NCBI GenBank assembly: GCA_903858075.1
Contig: CAIOHI010000124.1
Location: 1-17,197, forward strand
Length of the DNA: 17,197 nt
Source of the DNA: an uncultured Actinomycetes bacterium
Lineage (GTDB): Bacteria > Actinomycetota > Acidimicrobiia > Acidimicrobiales > Ilumatobacteraceae
Reading direction: 5' to 3'
Shown here piece by piece: positions 7,107 to 15,154 of the stretch (position 1 is its first letter; every line of letters starts with the position of its first letter). Made by a program: the position numbers and the translations under genes. The notes below the pieces were generated by a model. The model did not search any database. It had not been told where the DNA came from and was given only the letters and a program-made list of their open reading frames with translations.

Positions 7107-7865
7107 ATGGAGTTGCTGACTCGCGACTACCTCGGAAACTTTGGCTTCCGCTACCTGCACATCGTGGCCGGCATTTGCTGGATCGGTTTGCTTTATTACT
7201 TCAACCTCGTTCAGGTGCCAGCCTTTGCTGCATTTGGCGATGAGGGCAAGGCTCGCAACATCGCTATCGACAAAGTGGCTCGTCGCGCTTTGTGGTGGTT
7301 CCGTTGGGCAGCTATTGCCACTTTGGTCACCGGAATTCTTATTACCGGTCTGGTGAAGAACTACTTCAAGGACTTCATGACCAGCGATTCCGGTCTAGGA
7401 ATTGGGCACAACGTAGCTATCAGCATCGGAATGGTGCTCGGTATTCTCATGGCCGCCAACGTGTGGATGATTATTTGGAAGAACCAAAAAATTGTTCTTG
7501 CTAACGCAGCAAATGTGCTTGCCGGTGGCGAAGCCAACCCAGGTGCCCCAGGTGCAGGTCGTAAGGCTCTTCTTGCTTCACGTCAGAACTTCATTTTCTC
7601 GTTCTCCATGTTGTTCTTCATGGTGGGGGCAGCGCACTTCTACAGCGGTGCATTTGCGGGTGCCACCAGTGGCAATGCATGGACCTTCTTCATTATCGCA
7701 ATAGTCATTGTGGCTATTTTGCAAATCAATGCACTTGGCCTTTTGGGCGGCACTGCAGCAACGAACAAGTTGCTCTGGCCATATGAAAGTCACAAAAACG
7801 CCCTCATCACCGGTGGTGTGTTGTGGCTCGTGTTGTGGATCTTGTCAGAGATTCTTCTCGGCTAA
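7107..7865 (+). CDS. PuuD-like (urate oxidase N-terminal domain) integral membrane protein
   Basis: The 252-residue protein has about six membrane helices: roughly 15-34, 62-84, 101-124, 160-180, 190-213 and 232-251. The pattern RYLHIVAGICWIGLLYYFN (15-33) and WWFRWAAIATLVTGI resemble the membrane domain of PuuD, a urate hydroxylase that has a C-terminal cytochrome c domain. That haem c part (a CxxCH motif) is absent here, and the protein ends right after the last helix. Histidines in or near helices (His18, His101, His177) are candidates for haem or metal binding. The start at 7107 is set by a strong ribosome site. The gene is monocistronic: ettA is divergent and a terminator follows 20 bases after the stop. 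Whether it acts on urate is doubtful, since no urate-pathway gene is nearby; it may be a general redox or transport membrane protein. Confidence 0.78.
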   Translation: MELLTRDYLGNFGFRYLHIVAGICWIGLLYYFNLVQVPAFAAFGDEGKARNIAIDKVARRALWWFRWAAIATLVTGILITGLVKNYFKDFMTSDSGLGIGHNVAISIGMVLGILMAANVWMIIWKNQKIVLANAANVLAGGEANPGAPGAGRKALLASRQNFIFSFSMLFFMVGAAHFYSGAFAGATSGNAWTFFIIAIVIVAILQINALGLLGGTAATNKLLWPYESHKNALITGGVLWLVLWILSEILLG

Positions 7866-7884
7866 TTCACTTTTCGCTCTAGTC

Positions 7885-7916
7885 AAAAAACCCTCGGCTG
7901 ATGCCGGGGGTTTTTT
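7885..7916 (+). terminator. Rho-independent terminator after the PuuD-like gene
   Basis: CCCTCGGC (7891-7898), loop TGAT and GCCGGGGG (7903-7910) form an 8-base stem with one G-T pair. It is flanked by A6 (7885-7890) and T6 (7911-7916), which extend the stem and give the terminator a U-tract in either direction. It starts 20 bases after the stop codon and separates this gene from the next transcription unit. Confidence 0.92.
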
Positions 7917-7965
7917 GTTTATTTCCCCTGTTACGGTGACCACTCCCCAGTGATTGTTGAGAGCC

Positions 7966-8829
7966 ATGAGTGCATTAGTAACGGTGGAGTCCACCGCGCC
8001 GATTGGTGAGATCTTGGCAATCATGGAGCGCGATGGCGCCGTCATTGTGGAAAACCTTTTGTCAAGTGACCTCGTGCAACGATTGCGCAACGATCTCGAC
8101 TCTGTTACTCAAAACATGCATGCGGGCACACGCAGCGGCGACCCCATTGTCGAGAAGTTTTGGGGAACCAATACAAAACGTTTTGGGCGACTTGCAGAAC
8201 GCAGCCCAGCATTCATTGAAGTGCTCACACACCCACTCATGACGGCAATTAGTAATGAGCTTCTTTTGGACAACGCAGTTGACTGGTGGTTGAACTCGGC
8301 ACAAATGATGGTCATTGGCCCCGGAGAAAATGCACAAGTATTGCATCGCGATGTGAACAACTGGCCGTTTTTCGAAACTCCAGAATCACCTGAGGTCACC
8401 GTCAGTTGGATGCTTGCACTCGGAGAGTTCACCACAGAAAATGGTGCCACCAACGTGGTGCCAGGAAGCCACCTATGGCCAGACTTCTCCGATCGGTCGT
8501 GCGAGCATCTGGTGGTACAAGCGGAAATGGCACCAGGCAGCGGACTTCTCTATGCCGGTCGTGCGTTGCATGGTGGTGGAGCAAATACCTCCGTTGATAA
8601 CTGGCGTATGGGAATGCATGTGTCGCATGTGGTGGGTTGGCTCACGCCTGAAGAAGCTCTTCCTATTGCAAACCCTTGGGAGATTGTGCGGAAGTTCAGC
8701 CCGGAAGTACAAAGGCGCTTGGGCTGGCGCTGTTACGAAGCCGATTCTGTGAACTCGGGGCGGTTATGGACCATTGACTACGAAGACATTGTCTTGGGCA
8801 TGGGTCTCGAGGAAAACTCGCCAAAGTAA
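7966..8829 (+). CDS. Phytanoyl-CoA dioxygenase (PhyH) family oxygenase
   Basis: PhyH-family enzymes are Fe(II)/2-oxoglutarate-dependent hydroxylases acting on acyl-CoAs or small metabolites in the cytoplasm. The 287-residue product begins with the usual helix and ERDGAVIVENLLS, and has the iron-binding triad: His127 and Asp129 in LHRDVNNW, and distal His202 in ALHGGGAN. Arg214 in NWRMGMH is the likely 2-oxoglutarate anchor. ENGATNVVPGSHLWPDF is the conserved strand between the two. I chose ATG 7966. An in-frame TTG at 7954 would add four residues and has no better ribosome site. The gene follows the terminator of the previous unit and is 45 bases upstream of the molybdoenzyme, so the two probably share a transcript. 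The substrate is unknown. Confidence 0.88.
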   Translation: MSALVTVESTAPIGEILAIMERDGAVIVENLLSSDLVQRLRNDLDSVTQNMHAGTRSGDPIVEKFWGTNTKRFGRLAERSPAFIEVLTHPLMTAISNELLLDNAVDWWLNSAQMMVIGPGENAQVLHRDVNNWPFFETPESPEVTVSWMLALGEFTTENGATNVVPGSHLWPDFSDRSCEHLVVQAEMAPGSGLLYAGRALHGGGANTSVDNWRMGMHVSHVVGWLTPEEALPIANPWEIVRKFSPEVQRRLGWRCYEADSVNSGRLWTIDYEDIVLGMGLEENSPK

Positions 8830-8863
8830 ATCGCCTAGTGTTTACTCACGCAGTGAAATTGCC

Positions 8864-8870
8864 AAGGGGG
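8864..8870 (+). promoter_or_regulatory. Ribosome binding site of the molybdoenzyme gene
   Basis: AAGGGGG lies 4 bases before ATG 8875. It fixes the start that places the first cluster cysteine at residue 10, as is normal in this family. Confidence 0.65.
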
Positions 8871-8874
8871 AAAC

Positions 8875-11031
8875 ATGAGCATCGAAACACGACGTACTTT
8901 TTGTCGGTTCTGTCACGCAGGTTGTGCCATCGACGTTGATGTTGACACCGTGAGCAATGCGGTGCTTGGTGTTCATGGTGTGCAAGACGACCCCATGTAC
9001 GAGGGCTACACGTGTGTGAAAGGTCGCAACTTGGGTGGCCAACATGAGCACCCTGGTCGATTGCGTGCCAGCTTAAAGCGCACAGGCGATGTGCTGAACC
9101 CCATCGATACCAACATTGCTTTCGACGAAATTGCCGACAAGGTGGCAGGCATTTTAGAAAAGTACGGACCACGTTCCATCGCCACTTATTGCGGAACTGC
9201 TGCGTATCAAAATGCAACCGGCCTTCCCATTGCTGCGGCATTCCACAATGCAATTGGCTCAGAGAGTTTTTACACTTCGTCGTCTATCGACCAACCAGGC
9301 AAGGCAATTGCGCCGTTGCGTCACGGAGCATGGGCTGCGGGTGTTCAAGGTTTTGAAACTGCCGACGTAGCCATGGTCATTGGGTGTAATACATTGGTGA
9401 GCACATTTGGATACCCAGGTGGCATTCCTGGGTTTAACCCGCTCGTACGTTTGCGTCAGGCAAAAGAACGTGGTTTGTATCTCATTGTTATTGACCCTCG
9501 GTTTACAGAGGTGGCGCATTACGCCGATTTGTATTTGCCAGTGCGTGCAGGAGAAGACCCCACGTTGCTCGCCGGCATTATTCGTCAAATTCTTGCGACC
9601 GATTCATATGACAAAGATTTCTGTGGCCGTTATGTAAATGGTCTCGATGAACTGCGCATTGCAGTCGACCCATTCACACTCGACTACGTCAGCCAGCGAG
9701 CAGGCGTGGAACAAGCACTCATTGTTACTGCTGCTCAAAAGTTTGCAGAAGGACCGCGTGGGGCAGTCACCACCGGCACCGGGCCCGACATGGCACCGCA
9801 CTCATCGCTCACCGAGCATTTGGTGTTGGCATTGAACTCGTTGTGTGGCCGCTACAACCGTGAAGGCGAAACGATGTACAACCCAGGTGGTCTCATGACC
9901 CCTCCTGGGCAAATACGAGCAGGTGTGATTCCACCAAAGCCAGAGATGCTCACAAAGGGCTCGAAGTCGCGAATGCGCGACATTTATATGCAGCGTGGAC
10001 AAGCAGCTACATCAACGCTTGCCGAAGAAATTTTGTTAGAAGGCGAAGGGCAAATTCGTGCTCTCTTCACCTTGGGTGGAAACCCAGTGGTGTCGTGGCC
10101 AGACCAACGCACCACAGTGGAAGCACTGCGTGCTCTCGACTTGCATGTACTCATGGATGTGCATGTGTCGCCGTCTGCGCAACTTGCCCATTACGTCATT
10201 GCAAGTACGTTGAGTTTGGAACGACCCGATGTGCCAACAACTATCGACCGTTGGTTCGATCAGCCGTATCAGCATTACACGCCTGCTGTTTTGGAAATGC
10301 GTGGCGATATTCGCCAAGAGTGGCAGGTGTATACCGAGGTTGCGGCGCGACTCGGTATCACCATCAAGATGCCAGGCGGAGATATTACGCCAGGTATGCA
10401 ACTCACGGGTGACGATGTGCTCGACCTCATTTATGCCAAGGCAAAGTTGCCACTAACGGAATTGCGCAAACACGTGGGTGGCCATCTTTTCCCTGAGTAC
10501 ATCACCACTGTTCAGCCAGCAGACCCAACAAGCCAGGCGCGGTTAGAAATGGTTCCTGCAGGCATTGCTGAAGAGATGAACGACGTATTTCATGAGTCAT
10601 CGTCTGGTGCGGTCATTCATGGTTTCGACCCCGAGGTGCACACGTTCCGTATGACCACACGGCGTCTGAAGAGCGTGTTCAACTCTTCGGGTCGTGAAGT
10701 AGAGAAACTGCGCTCGCGCGAAGGCACCAACTTCGCACACGTGAACTCATTAGACCTTGCTGAACTGGGCATTGCCGATGGCGACACTATTGAAGTTGCT
10801 TCACCGAAGGGTTCCATTAAGGCAGTCGTGAAATCGGCCGACGATGTGCGCCGAGGCATGGTGTCTTTGGCGCATGCCTGGGGTGGGTTGCCTGATACGC
10901 CCAACGATTTGTCGGTGGTGGGTTCAACAACTGGCGCTCTCATTGACCTGCAAAGTGGTTATGACCCCATTACGGGTATTCCGGTCATGAGTGCAATACC
11001 GGTGGCGTTGCGCGCAGTTCCTGCTAGCTAA
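8875..11031 (+). CDS. Molybdopterin-dependent oxidoreductase (formate dehydrogenase/DMSO reductase superfamily)
   Basis: A cytoplasmic Mo/W-bis-MGD enzyme of 718 residues with no signal peptide. The N-terminal 4Fe-4S site is CxxCxxxC (Cys10, Cys13, Cys17) plus Cys47 in GYTCVKGRN, with the conserved Lys49 that links the cluster to the pterin. The molybdopterin domains follow (about 70-500; VIGCNTLVSTFGYPGG, VIDPRFTEVAHYADLYLPVRAGED, LFTLGGNPVVSWPD). The C-terminal dinucleotide-binding domain starts at about 590 and contains NFAHVNSLDLAELGIADGDTIEVASPKG. At the position where formate dehydrogenases have Cys or selenocysteine (about 134-137) it reads TSSS, so the metal ligand is probably Ser or Thr, or absent, and a plain formate dehydrogenase call is not safe. 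It lies 45 bases after the PhyH gene. Its last 8 bases overlap the convergent cupredoxin gene. The substrate is unknown. Confidence 0.9.
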   Translation: MSIETRRTFCRFCHAGCAIDVDVDTVSNAVLGVHGVQDDPMYEGYTCVKGRNLGGQHEHPGRLRASLKRTGDVLNPIDTNIAFDEIADKVAGILEKYGPRSIATYCGTAAYQNATGLPIAAAFHNAIGSESFYTSSSIDQPGKAIAPLRHGAWAAGVQGFETADVAMVIGCNTLVSTFGYPGGIPGFNPLVRLRQAKERGLYLIVIDPRFTEVAHYADLYLPVRAGEDPTLLAGIIRQILATDSYDKDFCGRYVNGLDELRIAVDPFTLDYVSQRAGVEQALIVTAAQKFAEGPRGAVTTGTGPDMAPHSSLTEHLVLALNSLCGRYNREGETMYNPGGLMTPPGQIRAGVIPPKPEMLTKGSKSRMRDIYMQRGQAATSTLAEEILLEGEGQIRALFTLGGNPVVSWPDQRTTVEALRALDLHVLMDVHVSPSAQLAHYVIASTLSLERPDVPTTIDRWFDQPYQHYTPAVLEMRGDIRQEWQVYTEVAARLGITIKMPGGDITPGMQLTGDDVLDLIYAKAKLPLTELRKHVGGHLFPEYITTVQPADPTSQARLEMVPAGIAEEMNDVFHESSSGAVIHGFDPEVHTFRMTTRRLKSVFNSSGREVEKLRSREGTNFAHVNSLDLAELGIADGDTIEVASPKGSIKAVVKSADDVRRGMVSLAHAWGGLPDTPNDLSVVGSTTGALIDLQSGYDPITGIPVMSAIPVALRAVPAS

Positions 11032-11413
11032 CGGTCAGGGTTGCTTTCATATTTTGGTGGCCAGGTACATCGCAAATAAGGGTGTAGCTACCGGCAGCCA
11101 AGTTAATTTCGCCAACGTCAATGGCTCCTTCTTCAGCGACGACAAGTTTGAAGTTCGGAACTTTGACGCCGTCTTTAATGACGAGCAATGTGTGGCGAAC
11201 AGTGTCTTCATTTACTGTTACAACTTTTACGTTGCCTGCAGCGGCTGAATATTCACTTTTATCGAAGCGGATGGATTTCACGTTCCTCACAATGAGGCCT
11301 GCGTCGCTCGGAATGGTTTGGGCTGGGGCAGAGGTTCCGCCACCACAGGCCGACAAGGCGAAAATAGTGACAAGAGCAGCAAAAACGGTGCGTAATGAGA
11401 GGCGATGGGTCAT
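11024..11413 (-). CDS. Blue-copper (cupredoxin) lipoprotein
   Basis: A secreted, lipid-anchored electron-transfer protein is likely. The 129-residue product has a signal peptide ending in the lipobox LSAC (Cys23), a flexible GGGTSAPA stretch, and a cupredoxin fold in about 35-129. Type 1 copper ligands are visible: His74 in VRHTLLV, Cys114, His119 and Met122 in CDVPGHQNM. EEGAIDVGEINLAAGSYTLIC before Cys114 is the typical closing strand pair. The ATG at 11413-11411 gives the natural signal peptide, though its ribosome site is weak. It overlaps the 3' end of the molybdoenzyme by 8 bases, tail to tail, and is divergent from kgd with about 119 bases between. The partner is unknown; since the molybdoenzyme has no export signal, the two proteins would lie on opposite sides of the membrane. 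Confidence 0.86.
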   Translation of the reverse strand: MTHRLSLRTVFAALVTIFALSACGGGTSAPAQTIPSDAGLIVRNVKSIRFDKSEYSAAAGNVKVVTVNEDTVRHTLLVIKDGVKVPNFKLVVAEEGAIDVGEINLAAGSYTLICDVPGHQNMKATLTVS

Positions 11414-11436
11414 GAGTGAACTCTACAAGTGGAATC

Positions 11437-11463
11437 TTGGCGATGTCCACAGGGGTGTATTAA
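11437..11463 (+). promoter_or_regulatory. Weak candidate promoter for kgd
   Basis: TTGGCG (11437-11442) and TATTAA (11458-11463), 15 bases apart, each match 4 of 6 consensus positions. They lie in the 119-base gap between the cupredoxin and kgd start codons. Both the spacing and the matches are poor, so this is only a candidate. I see no stronger element and no hairpin in this gap. Confidence 0.2.
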
Positions 11464-11532
11464 AGGCGACTTTCTGCACAGCCCTGTTTTGAAGACAGTT
11501 GTGACGAGGGTCGAAGACTACGATCTGAAGTG

Positions 11533-14500
11533 ATGCCGAATAGCAACCCCTCCACTCCACAAGACGTCTTTGGCCCCAACTCATGGCTTGTTGACGAAAT
11601 GTATGAACAGTTCCGTATTGACCCAACTGCGGTCTCCGATACATGGCGCGAGTTTTTCACTGACTATGTGCCTGGCCACGCCGGCGCAGTGCCAGGTGTT
11701 ACACAAACCGCGCCTTCAGTAGAAAATGCACCTGTTGCCAAACCCGCTGTCACAGCGCCAACATCGGCAACACCTCCAGAACCCATTCGTGGTTCGGGTG
11801 CCGCCATTGTTGCCAACATGGAACGCAGTCTGACTGTTCCTACAGCAACAAGCTTTCGCAATGTTCCTGCTCGACTTCTAGAAGTAAACCGTCGCGCCAT
11901 TAACGCATACATGGGCCGTGGCGGAATGGGCAAAGTAAGTTTCACGCACATCATTGGCTATGCCATTGTGCGCGCTATTGCCGATGCGGTTCCTGCAATG
12001 AACAACAGTTTTGCCACCGATGAAGCGGGGGCACCACAAATTATTCGTAACCCTGAAGTGAACATGGGGCTAGCTGTTGACGTGGCAAAATCTGATGGCT
12101 CGCGCACGCTTGTTGTCCCTGTATTGCGCAATACAGGTGGGTTGAGCTTTGCCGACTTCCTCAACTCCTATGAAGAGCTCGTACGCAAGGTGAAAACCAA
12201 CAAACTTGCCGTGACCGACTTCCAAGGCGCCACCATTACTCTCACGAACCCCGGCACCATTGGCACTGTTCAATCAGTTCCTCGCCTCATGCCAGGTCAA
12301 GGCGTCATTGTTGGTGTGGGCTCTATCGATTACCCCGCTGAATTTCAGGGCAGCGATGAGCGCGCTTTGTCGAAGTTGGGCGTTTCAAAAGTTGTAACGG
12401 TTACAAGCACTTACGACCACCGCATTATTCAAGGTGCTGAAAGTGGAATGTTCCTCAAGCGCTTGCATGAATTACTTATTGGGCAGCACGCTTTCTATGA
12501 CGACATTTTTAAGAGCCTCGGTGTTCCCTACAAGGCAGAACAATGGCGCACCGACAACAATGCGTCTGACACCGAAGAGCAAATGTTGCATAAGCAAATG
12601 CAGGTGGCAAACATCATTCGTACACACCGAGTGCGTGGGCATCTCATGGCCGACCTCGACCCCTTGCGCTGGAAAGAGCCAGTACTTCCGGCAGAACTTG
12701 ACCCATCAACCTACGGTCTCACCATTTGGGATCTCGAGCGTTCGTTTCTTACCGGTGGTGTTGGTGGCGTAGATCGCCAGGAACTCGGTGACCTCTTGTC
12801 GGTATTGCGCGAAACGTACTGCGGCACCATTGGTGTTGAGTACATGCATATTCGAAACACGGAAGAACACCGATGGTTACAAGATCGCTTAGAGGGAGTC
12901 ACCTTTAAACCGTCGTTGTCTCAGAAAAATCGCATCATGGAACGCCTCAATGCTGCAGAAGCATTTGAAAAGTTCTTGGCAACAAAGTACGTAGGTACAA
13001 AGCGCTTTGGTCTTGACGGTTGTGAAACTGCTATTCCCGTTATCGACACCATTTTGTCGGCGGCTGCCGCTGAGCATCTCGACGGTGCTGTTATTGGTAT
13101 GTCTCACCGTGGTCGTTTGAATGTGCTTGCCAACATAGTGGGGAAGAGCTACGACCAGATCTTCAAAGAGTTTGAAGGGCACGTGAAGCCCGATTCTGTT
13201 CAGGGTTCTGGTGACGTGAAATACCACCTTGGAGCACACGGCAAATTCACTTCTGGTGAAGGCGATGTAATTGACGTTGAATTAGCTGCTAACCCCAGCC
13301 ATTTAGAAACCGTCGACCCCATCGTGATGGGAATGGTGCGTGCAGCTCAAGATGGCATTAACCCTCCACTTGCATTCAGCGTTTTGCCTTTGCTTATCCA
13401 TGGTGATGCTGCGTTTGCTGGCCAGGGTCTTGTTGCCGAGTGTTTGGCTATGAGTGACCTCAGCGGTTACCGCGTGGGTGGAACCATTCACCTCATTATC
13501 AACAACCAAATTGGCTTTACCACATCGCCACAATTCTCGCGTTCCTCGGTGTATTCAAGTGATGTTGCCAAAACGGTACAGGCACCCATTTTCCATGTGA
13601 ATGGTGACGACCCTGAAGCATGTGTGCGCGTGGCAAAACTTGCCTACGACTATCGCCAAAAGTTTCACAAAGACGTTGTCATCGACCTCATTGGTTATCG
13701 CCGCCTTGGGCATAACGAAGGTGATGACCCGAGTTACACGCAGCCACTCATGTACAAGGCCATCGCAGAGCATCGCAGTTCACGAAAGATGTACGTGGAA
13801 ACGCTTGTGAAGCGTGGTGACATTACGGTGGAACAAGCCGAACAACACCTTCTCGACTATCAAAGCAAGTTGCAGTCGGCGCTCGACGAAACGCGTGCAC
13901 ATGCACCTGTGCCAATTAAGGCCGCGAAGCCCCCACTCCCGGTTGGTGTGGTTCCTCATGTCAATACGGGTGTCGATCGTTCTGTTATCGAAACCATTTT
14001 CGCAAAACTTACTCAATACCCCGAAGGGTTTACCCCGCATCCCAAGCTTGCAAAGCAGTTTGAATTGCGTGAAAAGACATTCCGCGAAGACGGTGAAGTG
14101 GAATGGGCTGTTGGTGAAGCGTTCGCTATTGGTTCATTGTTGCTTGAGGGCACAAGTGTGCGCCTGACCGGAGAAGACACGCGTCGCGGAACATTCAGCC
14201 AACGACATGCCGCACTCATTGACTATGAAAACGAGCGCAACTGGGTACCTCTCGCAGATCTCCCTACCGGGAACGCAAACTTCTGGGTCTACGACTCACT
14301 GTTATCTGAATACGGTGCACTCGGATTCGAATATGGGTACGCACATGCCAACCACGATGCCTTGGTGGCGTGGGAAGCGCAATTCGGCGACTTCGTCAAC
14401 GGTGCTCAAATTATTATTGACCAGTACATCGTTGCAGCTGAAGATAAATGGGGTCAGCAAAACGGTTTGGTGATGTTGTTGCCACATGGCTACGAGGGTC

Positions 14501-15129
14501 AAGGCCCTGAACATTCATCTGCTCGCATTGAACGCTTCTTGCAGGCTTGTGCCGAAGACAACATTCAGGTGTGCAACGCCACTACCGCTGCGCAGTATTT
14601 CCATTTGTTGCGCCGTCAAGTGCGTCGCGACATGCGTAAGCCACTCGTTATTTTCACGCCGAAACAACCGTTGCGAATGAAAGAAAGTCGTTCAAAAATT
14701 GAAGACTTCACGCATGGTTCCTTTGAAGAGGTGCTGAGCGACGTTGCCGCTCCTGCTGCTGAAACAGTGAAGCGTGTTGTTATTTGCAGCGGCAAAGTTG
14801 CCTGGGATGCAATGTCGGAGCGCACCAAGCGCAACGCGCCTGTTGCCGTGGTACGTGTTGAACAGCTGTATCCATTCCCACTCGATCAACTTGTTGCAGA
14901 AATTGAAAAGTACCCGAACGCTGAAGAGCTGGTATGGCTACAAGAAGAGCCTGAAAACATGGGGCCGTGGCACTTCGTTGAGCATCGTATTTGGCGCCTC
15001 AAAGAACGTGGTTACGACCTGCGTCATGTTGCTCGTGTCGAGTCGGGTAGCCCTGCAACGGGTTCAATGGCCATTCACCAACAAGAACTTGCCGACCTCA
15101 TGGACGGCGCACTCGACTCCTGGAAATAA
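11533..15129 (+). CDS. kgd: Multifunctional 2-oxoglutarate decarboxylase/dehydrogenase E1 fused to E2-like domain
   Basis: Actinobacterial Kgd/OdhA acts at the 2-oxoglutarate node of the TCA cycle as E1 (and carboligase) and joins the E2-E3 parts of the dehydrogenase complex. In 1198 residues: a short N-terminal helix (about 10-42, NSWLVDEMYEQFRIDPTAV), a Pro/Ala linker (45-90), an acyltransferase-like domain to about 320 with YDHRIIQGAESG (His296; no lipoyl domain), then the thiamine-diphosphate E1 part. E1 shows MSHRGRLNVL (523-532), GDVKYHLGAHG, HVNGDDPEA (His688 onward), and RLGHNEGDDPSYTQP (His727). The usual DHRxxDG of E2 is changed to DHRIIQG, as in known Actinobacterial members. An in-frame GTG at 11530 directly precedes the chosen ATG and adds one residue; neither has a strong ribosome site. 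In mycobacteria GarA binds this enzyme; nothing here shows that. Confidence 0.96.
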   Translation: MPNSNPSTPQDVFGPNSWLVDEMYEQFRIDPTAVSDTWREFFTDYVPGHAGAVPGVTQTAPSVENAPVAKPAVTAPTSATPPEPIRGSGAAIVANMERSLTVPTATSFRNVPARLLEVNRRAINAYMGRGGMGKVSFTHIIGYAIVRAIADAVPAMNNSFATDEAGAPQIIRNPEVNMGLAVDVAKSDGSRTLVVPVLRNTGGLSFADFLNSYEELVRKVKTNKLAVTDFQGATITLTNPGTIGTVQSVPRLMPGQGVIVGVGSIDYPAEFQGSDERALSKLGVSKVVTVTSTYDHRIIQGAESGMFLKRLHELLIGQHAFYDDIFKSLGVPYKAEQWRTDNNASDTEEQMLHKQMQVANIIRTHRVRGHLMADLDPLRWKEPVLPAELDPSTYGLTIWDLERSFLTGGVGGVDRQELGDLLSVLRETYCGTIGVEYMHIRNTEEHRWLQDRLEGVTFKPSLSQKNRIMERLNAAEAFEKFLATKYVGTKRFGLDGCETAIPVIDTILSAAAAEHLDGAVIGMSHRGRLNVLANIVGKSYDQIFKEFEGHVKPDSVQGSGDVKYHLGAHGKFTSGEGDVIDVELAANPSHLETVDPIVMGMVRAAQDGINPPLAFSVLPLLIHGDAAFAGQGLVAECLAMSDLSGYRVGGTIHLIINNQIGFTTSPQFSRSSVYSSDVAKTVQAPIFHVNGDDPEACVRVAKLAYDYRQKFHKDVVIDLIGYRRLGHNEGDDPSYTQPLMYKAIAEHRSSRKMYVETLVKRGDITVEQAEQHLLDYQSKLQSALDETRAHAPVPIKAAKPPLPVGVVPHVNTGVDRSVIETIFAKLTQYPEGFTPHPKLAKQFELREKTFREDGEVEWAVGEAFAIGSLLLEGTSVRLTGEDTRRGTFSQRHAALIDYENERNWVPLADLPTGNANFWVYDSLLSEYGALGFEYGYAHANHDALVAWEAQFGDFVNGAQIIIDQYIVAAEDKWGQQNGLVMLLPHGYEGQGPEHSSARIERFLQACAEDNIQVCNATTAAQYFHLLRRQVRRDMRKPLVIFTPKQPLRMKESRSKIEDFTHGSFEEVLSDVAAPAAETVKRVVICSGKVAWDAMSERTKRNAPVAVVRVEQLYPFPLDQLVAEIEKYPNAEELVWLQEEPENMGPWHFVEHRIWRLKERGYDLRHVARVESGSPATGSMAIHQQELADLMDGALDSWK

Positions 15130-15136
15130 ATTTCAG

Positions 15137-15154
15137 TTACAACGACAGTTGTAA
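15137..15154. other. Perfect hairpin at the kgd/HAD convergent junction
   Basis: TTACAAC (15137-15143), loop GACA and GTTGTAA (15148-15154) form a perfect 7-base stem. It includes the HAD gene's stop codon and begins 7 bases after the kgd stop. It is AT-rich and lacks a clear U-tract, so it could be a weak bidirectional terminator or mRNA-end structure, but chance is also possible. Confidence 0.35.

Noticed and set aside
8875..11031. Naming the molybdoenzyme as formate dehydrogenase FdhF
   Set aside because: The Cys/Sec ligand position is occupied by Ser/Thr and no accessory formate dehydrogenase subunits or FdhD are nearby.
8875..11413. Cupredoxin lipoprotein as direct electron partner of the molybdoenzyme
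   Set aside because: The molybdoenzyme lacks a Tat or Sec signal, so it is cytoplasmic, while the cupredoxin has a lipobox and is exported. The genes are also convergent.
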